Below are positions 23,774 through 27,776 of a DNA stretch of 27,776 nucleotides, piece by piece. The stretch is from assembly GCF_021531655.1 (NCBI RefSeq), contig NZ_JADYUF010000046.1, positions 1 to 27,776 of the forward strand, in the 5' to 3' direction. The notes under the pieces were generated by a model. It ran no database searches and was not told the origin of the DNA. It saw only the letters and a list, made by a program, of their open reading frames with translations. Numbering within the stretch: the stretch's first letter is position 1; every line of letters begins with the position of its first letter. A program made the translations under genes and the position numbers. The DNA is from Leyella stercorea. Its GTDB lineage: Bacteria > Bacteroidota > Bacteroidia > Bacteroidales > Bacteroidaceae.

Positions 23774-26700
23774 TTAGAATTGAACTTTAATGTTGAAACC
23801 GAGGAAACGCTGAGAAGGCGAACTCAAGTTGTCTGAGCTGACATCGGGGTCGGCATACTTGAACTCCTTTGCCCAAAGCAGCATGTTCTGACCGATGAAC
23901 GACACCGAAGCCGACTTCATGCGTGCCCATGCACAAATCTTCTTGGGAAGATTGTAGGTCAATGACAGTTCGCGAATCTTGAAGAACGTTGTAGAACGGT
24001 AGTTCTGGAACGCTGCTGCTCCGCACCATGGTTCATATCTCTGTATGAAGTTCTGATAAGAAACCACTACGTCGTTGGGCGCAAACACACGTGTATCTTC
24101 CAATATGTTGCCGTCAACGTCATACTTAACCGAGCCGGAAACTATCTTAACGCCCTTTGCTACGAATGTCTTGTTGCCGTTGACAACCTCCTCATAACGC
24201 TCCGGTGTGGCACTCTTCGGGTGCGAACCAGCATTCCACATAGCCTGCTCTGTCTTGTTGTAAGCCAATCCGCCTACGCGACCGTCCACTGCCAGGTTGA
24301 GAGTCCAGTCCTTATAACGCAACTGAGTGTTGATGCCCCATATCCAGTCTGGGTTGGCATAGCCTGCAAGTTTCTGATACTTGCTGCGCTGTGGCAGTCC
24401 GTTGTAAAGTATCATGTTGCCGTCCGGGTCGCGGTCCCAGTCAAGGTCGGCCACCCAGTCCCAACGTTTGCCGTTCTGCACCCACTGGTTCTGTGTAGAA
24501 TATATGGGGTCGATGGTGTTGTAGTAGTAACGGTCGGAAGCCCAGTTGAGGTTTACAGTCCAGTTGAGGTCCTTCTTCTTAATCACGTCAGCACCTACAG
24601 CAATCTCAAATCCACGACGTTCCTGCTTTTCGCCATAATTGATGAGCGTGCTTGTAAAACCTGAGGCAGCGCTGACTGTAGCCTTACGGGTGTTGTTATA
24701 CTTCAATGTATTGTAATAGGCCAAGTCGAAGCGGATGCGGTTGTTCCACACGTTGAACTGTGTACCTATTTCGTATGCTCGCTTTGTCGTAGGCTTCAGC
24801 GTAGATGCACGCAGCGAGCTGGGATATGTGGCTGTGTTCATCTTGTTCCATACATTCGACGAAACGCTGTATGCCTGCTGTGTCTCGAAGATGTCAAGGT
24901 CATACTTTGTCACAGTCCACGAGCCCCTCAACTTCCAGAAAGTGAAGGGCTGGGGCAGATGCAGGAACTCAGACATGATGACACTGCCCGACACTGACGG
25001 ATAGAAATAAGAACGTGTATCGGCAGGAAGTGTCGAAGACCAGTCGTTACGGCCCGTTACGTCGAGGTAGACAGTGTTGCGCCATGCCACTGACAGACGT
25101 CCCCAAAGCGAATTGACACGCTTGCTCTTGTATGAAGACGATGCCGAAACAGGGTCTACCGAAGCTTTGAGCGAGTAGTAGCCAGGCACAGACAGACCAT
25201 TGTTGGTGTTTGCGCTTACGTCGTCATCGTAATAGTAATATATGGTACTACCCAACATTCCGTCGATGTCAAAGTCGCCAAGCTTCTTGTCGGCAGCCAG
25301 GATAACGTCGTTGTTGACACTGAAACCAGTGGCTTTAGAAACGCCGTAGTATCCCTTTACGTTGCCGTAATAACCGTGAATCTGTCCGATAGGGTTCTTT
25401 GTTTCGGTACGGCTGGCATAGAAATCGACACCGGTACGTGTAGAAATGTTCAACCATGGCAGCAACTCATACTTAGCGTATGCGTATGTGTTGAGCTTGT
25501 CGTAGTCGTTGGAGCGTGTACACTCATAGGCGAGGAAGTAGGGGTTGTCATAATAGTAGTTGTACAGCCAGTTCTGCTTCTGGTTCTCCTTGCCCTCTAC
25601 CCAGTAGTTGCGATAGTCGCGGATGTCGTAGTTTGAGCCGGTCCACACAATTATATTATATATATAGCCACCACCAGTATAACCCGAACCGCGGTCGTTG
25701 TTGTAGAAACGCTTGTTCCATACAGCACCGCCTTCGAGCGAGAGTTTGCCTATCTTGGCATTGCCGCTGAGGGTGTAGATTATCTTGTGCATATCCTCAT
25801 TGGGATACTGTCCACGGTTGAAGACGTGGTTGAGCGACGTGCGCACACCACCGTTCTTGCCACGCCAACCCAAACTGATGTTGTTGTTGGTGACAAATCC
25901 CTGCTGAAGGAAGTTGCGGAAGTTGTTCTTACCCTTTGATACGAGTTCGGTCTCTTCCCACTGATAAGTCTTAGGATTGTACTGCGACGCCTTGCGACCT
26001 ATGTCGAGCTTGTCGCCCCATACATAGTCTACAGAGTCGTAGTGGCCGCCCGAACCCGAACTGTAGTCGTGCTGTGCCTCAGGAATGGCAAGATAGCCGG
26101 CATTGAACATAGTGCTGCTGTTGACTGTTATATCCAGTCCTTCCTTGTTACCCTTCTTTGTTGTGATGGTGATAACGCCCGAACCGCCACGTGCACCGTA
26201 AAGAGCAGATGCAGTAGCGCCCTTCAGCACGTCGATAGACTCTACGTCGTCGGCATTGATGTCGCGAAGTGATATATTAGAATAAGGTACACCGTCGAGC
26301 ACAATGAGCGGACTTTCACCACGGATGAGCACCGACGGAGCGTCATTGAACTCGGTTGAGTTCTGTACGTTCAAACCTGCCACCTTACCGGTAAGCGAAG
26401 TGCCGAGGTCGACCGACTTGACTGTAGCCAATTCGTCGCCCTTCACTTTCTGCACGGCATAACCAAGAGCCTTCTCTTCACGCTTGATGCCGAACGCTGT
26501 CACAACAACGTCGTCGAGAGTCTTGTTGTCGACATCCATAAAGACTGTCATGTCCGAGCCTCCCTGCGCCTTTACTTCCTTGGTCTGATAGCCGAGGTAT
26601 GAAATCTGTATTGTAGAACCGCTCGGAACATCGAGCGAATAGCGACCGTCGGCATCAGTTATTGTGCCAGTGGTTGTTCCCTTTACAAGAATGCTGGCAC

Positions 26701-27088
26701 CGATGATAGGGTCGCCGTTCTCGTCCTTGATACAACCTTTTACAGTCTGCTTTTTTTTCTTTCCCTGCTGCTGTGTCCCCTGCTTAGCCTTTCGGCTGGG
26801 GTGTATTGTTATGATGCGGTCGGCAATTTCATACTCGCACGACTCGTCGAGCACTTGCTTTAGCACATCACGCAGAGGAGTTTTGTTGAATTTGGCAGTA
26901 ACGCGTTTGTTTAGGTTGATGTCGTTGACTATGACCGACATTTTGGTTTGCCTTTCAATTTCGTGCAGCACCGACTTCAGAGGCTGGCTGTTGAAGTTGC
27001 GGCTCACCGTTTGTGCCTGCATTGCGGTGGCCATTGCACTGGATAGGGCGATGACGCCGGCAACGCATAGTGATCTGAATTTTGCCAT
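23774..27088 (-). CDS. SusC/RagA-family TonB-dependent transporter with N-terminal STN domain
   Basis: This is a 1104-residue outer-membrane protein. Signal peptide to about 25 (MATAMQA). STN domain about 28-97 (FNSQPLKSVLHEIERQTKMS, TPLRDVLKQVLD). Lysine-rich linker about 98-114. Carboxypeptidase-regulatory-like domain about 115-190 (GDPIIGASILVKGTTTGTIT). Typical TonB/plug segment LDDVVVTAFG, then plug about 205-312 (PLIVLDGVPY, SIDVLKGATASALYGARG). The 22-stranded barrel ends in FNIKVQF, with the usual C-terminal phenylalanine. It imports oligosaccharides with SusD, energised by TonB. The STN domain normally signals to a FecR-type anti-sigma factor, yet no FecI/FecR pair is adjacent. It is the first gene of the locus, and the 22-bp array lies upstream of it. 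Confidence 0.97.
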   Translation of the reverse strand: MAKFRSLCVAGVIALSSAMATAMQAQTVSRNFNSQPLKSVLHEIERQTKMSVIVNDINLNKRVTAKFNKTPLRDVLKQVLDESCEYEIADRIITIHPSRKAKQGTQQQGKKKKQTVKGCIKDENGDPIIGASILVKGTTTGTITDADGRYSLDVPSGSTIQISYLGYQTKEVKAQGGSDMTVFMDVDNKTLDDVVVTAFGIKREEKALGYAVQKVKGDELATVKSVDLGTSLTGKVAGLNVQNSTEFNDAPSVLIRGESPLIVLDGVPYSNISLRDINADDVESIDVLKGATASALYGARGGSGVITITTKKGNKEGLDITVNSSTMFNAGYLAIPEAQHDYSSGSGGHYDSVDYVWGDKLDIGRKASQYNPKTYQWEETELVSKGKNNFRNFLQQGFVTNNNISLGWRGKNGGVRTSLNHVFNRGQYPNEDMHKIIYTLSGNAKIGKLSLEGGAVWNKRFYNNDRGSGYTGGGYIYNIIVWTGSNYDIRDYRNYWVEGKENQKQNWLYNYYYDNPYFLAYECTRSNDYDKLNTYAYAKYELLPWLNISTRTGVDFYASRTETKNPIGQIHGYYGNVKGYYGVSKATGFSVNNDVILAADKKLGDFDIDGMLGSTIYYYYDDDVSANTNNGLSVPGYYSLKASVDPVSASSSYKSKRVNSLWGRLSVAWRNTVYLDVTGRNDWSSTLPADTRSYFYPSVSGSVIMSEFLHLPQPFTFWKLRGSWTVTKYDLDIFETQQAYSVSSNVWNKMNTATYPSSLRASTLKPTTKRAYEIGTQFNVWNNRIRFDLAYYNTLKYNNTRKATVSAASGFTSTLINYGEKQERRGFEIAVGADVIKKKDLNWTVNLNWASDRYYYNTIDPIYSTQNQWVQNGKRWDWVADLDWDRDPDGNMILYNGLPQRSKYQKLAGYANPDWIWGINTQLRYKDWTLNLAVDGRVGGLAYNKTEQAMWNAGSHPKSATPERYEEVVNGNKTFVAKGVKIVSGSVKYDVDGNILEDTRVFAPNDVVVSYQNFIQRYEPWCGAAAFQNYRSTTFFKIRELSLTYNLPKKICAWARMKSASVSFIGQNMLLWAKEFKYADPDVSSDNLSSPSQRFLGFNIKVQF

Positions 27089-27242
27089 AGATGTTTAGAG
27101 TTTTGATTATAGATTGTTATTTATATTGTTTACGTTTTTATCGTACCCGTTTCGGCTACGATTCGGTTTATCAAAGTCCTGTATTCTGCTTTTTCCGGTC
27201 CTGTAATCCATTGATTTTCAGCCCAGATTTCGGCCGCTTTCA
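27089..27242. other. Upstream region of susC between start codon and repeat array
   Basis: These 154 bases hold no credible gene. No exact TAnnTTTG element was found on the - strand here. If the promoter lies beyond the array, for example near TTGATTTG (- strand, 27392-27399, one base off consensus), this region and the array would be a leader of about 300 nt. Confidence 0.4.
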
Positions 27243-27345
27243 AAAAGGAGTCCTTTTGGGTGGCAAAACGAGTCCTTTTGCATTGTAAAAGGAGTCCTTT
27301 TGGAGTGTAAAAGGGGCCCTTTTGAAGTGCAAAACGAGTCCTTTT
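27243..27345 (-). repeat. 22-bp phased array of 15-bp near-palindromes (right array)
   Basis: Five units start at 27243, 27265, 27287, 27309 and 27331, an exact 22-bp period. On the + strand they read AAAAGGAGTCCTTTT, AAAACGAGTCCTTTT, AAAAGGAGTCCTTTT, AAAAGGGGCCCTTTT and AAAACGAGTCCTTTT. On the - strand, the coding strand of susC, they become AAAAGGACTCCTTTT and AAAAGGACTCGTTTT, the same polarity as in the left array at 444-546. The 7-bp spacers (GGGTGGC, GCATTGT, GGAGTGT, GAAGTGC) are unrelated to those of the left array. Confidence 0.92.
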
Positions 27346-27373
27346 GAAAATGGAGGGGTATGCACTGGCATTA

Positions 27374-27412
27374 TCAAGGCGGTTTTAGGTCCAAATCAAG
27401 CGGTTTTTAGGT
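27374..27412. repeat. 17-bp direct repeat with 22-bp offset
   Basis: TCAAGGCGGTTTTAGGT at 27374-27390 and TCAAGCGGTTTTTAGGT at 27396-27412 differ only by the position of one G or T. They are spaced 22 bp, the period of the adjacent palindrome array, although the sequence is different. Confidence 0.7.
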
Positions 27413-27465
27413 TCTTTCAATAATATAAACAACCCATAAAGGTTTTACCCAACCCTGAAAACCAA

Positions 27466-27530
27466 TTTTTTTTTAATGTTAAATGCAATTTTTTTAATGT
27501 TAAGTGTTGAATGTTGAATGTTAAGTTCGT
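27466..27530. repeat. T-run plus AATGTTAA and GTTGAATGTTAAG short repeats
   Basis: Nine Ts followed by AATGTTAA (27466-27482) is repeated as seven Ts plus AATGTTAA (27489-27503). It is followed by overlapping TGTTGAATGTTGAATGTTAA copies. No gene is visible. It is AT-rich, low-complexity intergenic sequence. Confidence 0.6.
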
Positions 27531-27588
27531 CCAACATTAGGAGTGGTAATATTATAAAATCAAGTCAGTGAGTTAATTGGCAAAGCAA

Positions 27589-27718
27589 ACATAGGAGGGT
27601 AGGGCATCCCTGCCATACCCACTCAGCCTTCATTTACAGTTGATAGAGTGGAGGGTGTATCAAAAATCAAACAAAACGGGCTGAAAGCCCAAAAAGCACA
27701 TAGGAGGGTGTGTCAAAA
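27589..27718. repeat. Dispersed-repeat remnants with GGAGGGTGTRTCAAAA motifs
   Basis: ACATAGGAGGGT occurs at 27589-27600 and 27698-27709. GGAGGGTGTATCAAAA (27650-27665) and GGAGGGTGTGTCAAAA (27703-27718) are near-identical. GGGCTGAAAGCCC (27678-27690) is the inverse of the palindrome at 6301-6313. The GGGTGTGTCAAAA motif resembles ends of some insertion sequences, but no transposase is present. Confidence 0.55.
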
Positions 27719-27740
27719 CTCCCTGATTCTTAAAAAATCA

Positions 27741-27772
27741 CAAAGCCCTGACTTTCACAAGCCAGGGCTTTG
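27741..27772. terminator. Hairpin at the right edge, possible terminator
   Basis: CAAAGCCCTG (27741-27750) and CAGGGCTTTG (27763-27772) form a perfect 10-bp stem with a 12-nt loop. The flanking sequence is A-rich on the left (TTAAAAAATCA), so in the - direction it has a U-rich tail. It may terminate a gene that enters from the right of the window. Confidence 0.55.
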
Positions 27773-27776
27773 CTAT

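Noticed and set aside
26751..26758. A run of eight T residues in susC as a phase-variation switch
   Set aside because: The run encodes an in-frame lysine linker and is short. The gene is intact, and no paired off-state feature is visible.
27091..27288. A 65-residue + strand reading frame running into the right array
   Set aside because: It lacks any domain, runs into the repeat units, and lies in the upstream region of susC.

Overview
The window looks like a chromosomal segment of a Prevotella-like member of the order Bacteroidales. The evidence is a SusC/SusD outer-membrane pair, promoter elements of the Bacteroidetes type (TAnnTTTG), the long plant/Chlamydia/Bacteroidetes form of IspG, a topoisomerase I without classical zinc fingers, little Shine-Dalgarno sequence ahead of genes, and many small dispersed palindromic repeats. 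No rRNA, tRNA, complete insertion sequence or CRISPR array was seen.

Layout from left to right. Bases 1-628 are non-coding and hold a promoter followed by an array of 15-bp near-palindromes repeated exactly every 22 bp. Next on the + strand come an AspT/YidE-type transporter, a Wzx/MOP-type polysaccharide flippase, and an ECF sigma factor overlapping a small membrane protein that is probably its anti-sigma factor. After a repeat-rich gap, four housekeeping genes lie on the - strand: argB, speA and aroK (speA and aroK overlap by 4 bp), then topA further right. A divergent promoter region leads to a + strand group: an unknown conserved protein, rpoN, a PAP2-like membrane protein, purE and ispG. 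ispG converges on the last block and shares a long bidirectional hairpin terminator with it.

Bases 17143-27088 are one - strand polysaccharide utilisation locus. In transcription order it encodes an STN-containing SusC transporter, a SusD lipoprotein, a GH20 beta-hexosaminidase with an F5/8-type C domain, a secreted FAD-dependent oxidoreductase with a carbohydrate-binding-like N-terminus, and a secreted endonuclease/exonuclease/phosphatase-fold hydrolase. The first three suggest capture and trimming of N-acetylhexosamine-containing glycans. The last two are unusual accessories whose chemistry cannot be read from sequence alone.

The most striking feature that the genes do not explain is the 22-bp phased array. 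One copy (444-546) lies upstream of the yidE-like gene, and an independent copy with different 7-bp spacers (27243-27345) lies upstream of susC. In both, the period is exactly 22 bp, and the units have the same polarity relative to the downstream gene. This points to a shared operator array or a leader of tandem RNA hairpins controlling unlinked genes. Three other dispersed repeat families are also present: GC-rich CCCCTCCC/GGGAGGGG elements, CAGGGCGTTGCCCTG-type elements, and GTTGAGAGTGGAGAGTT-type elements.
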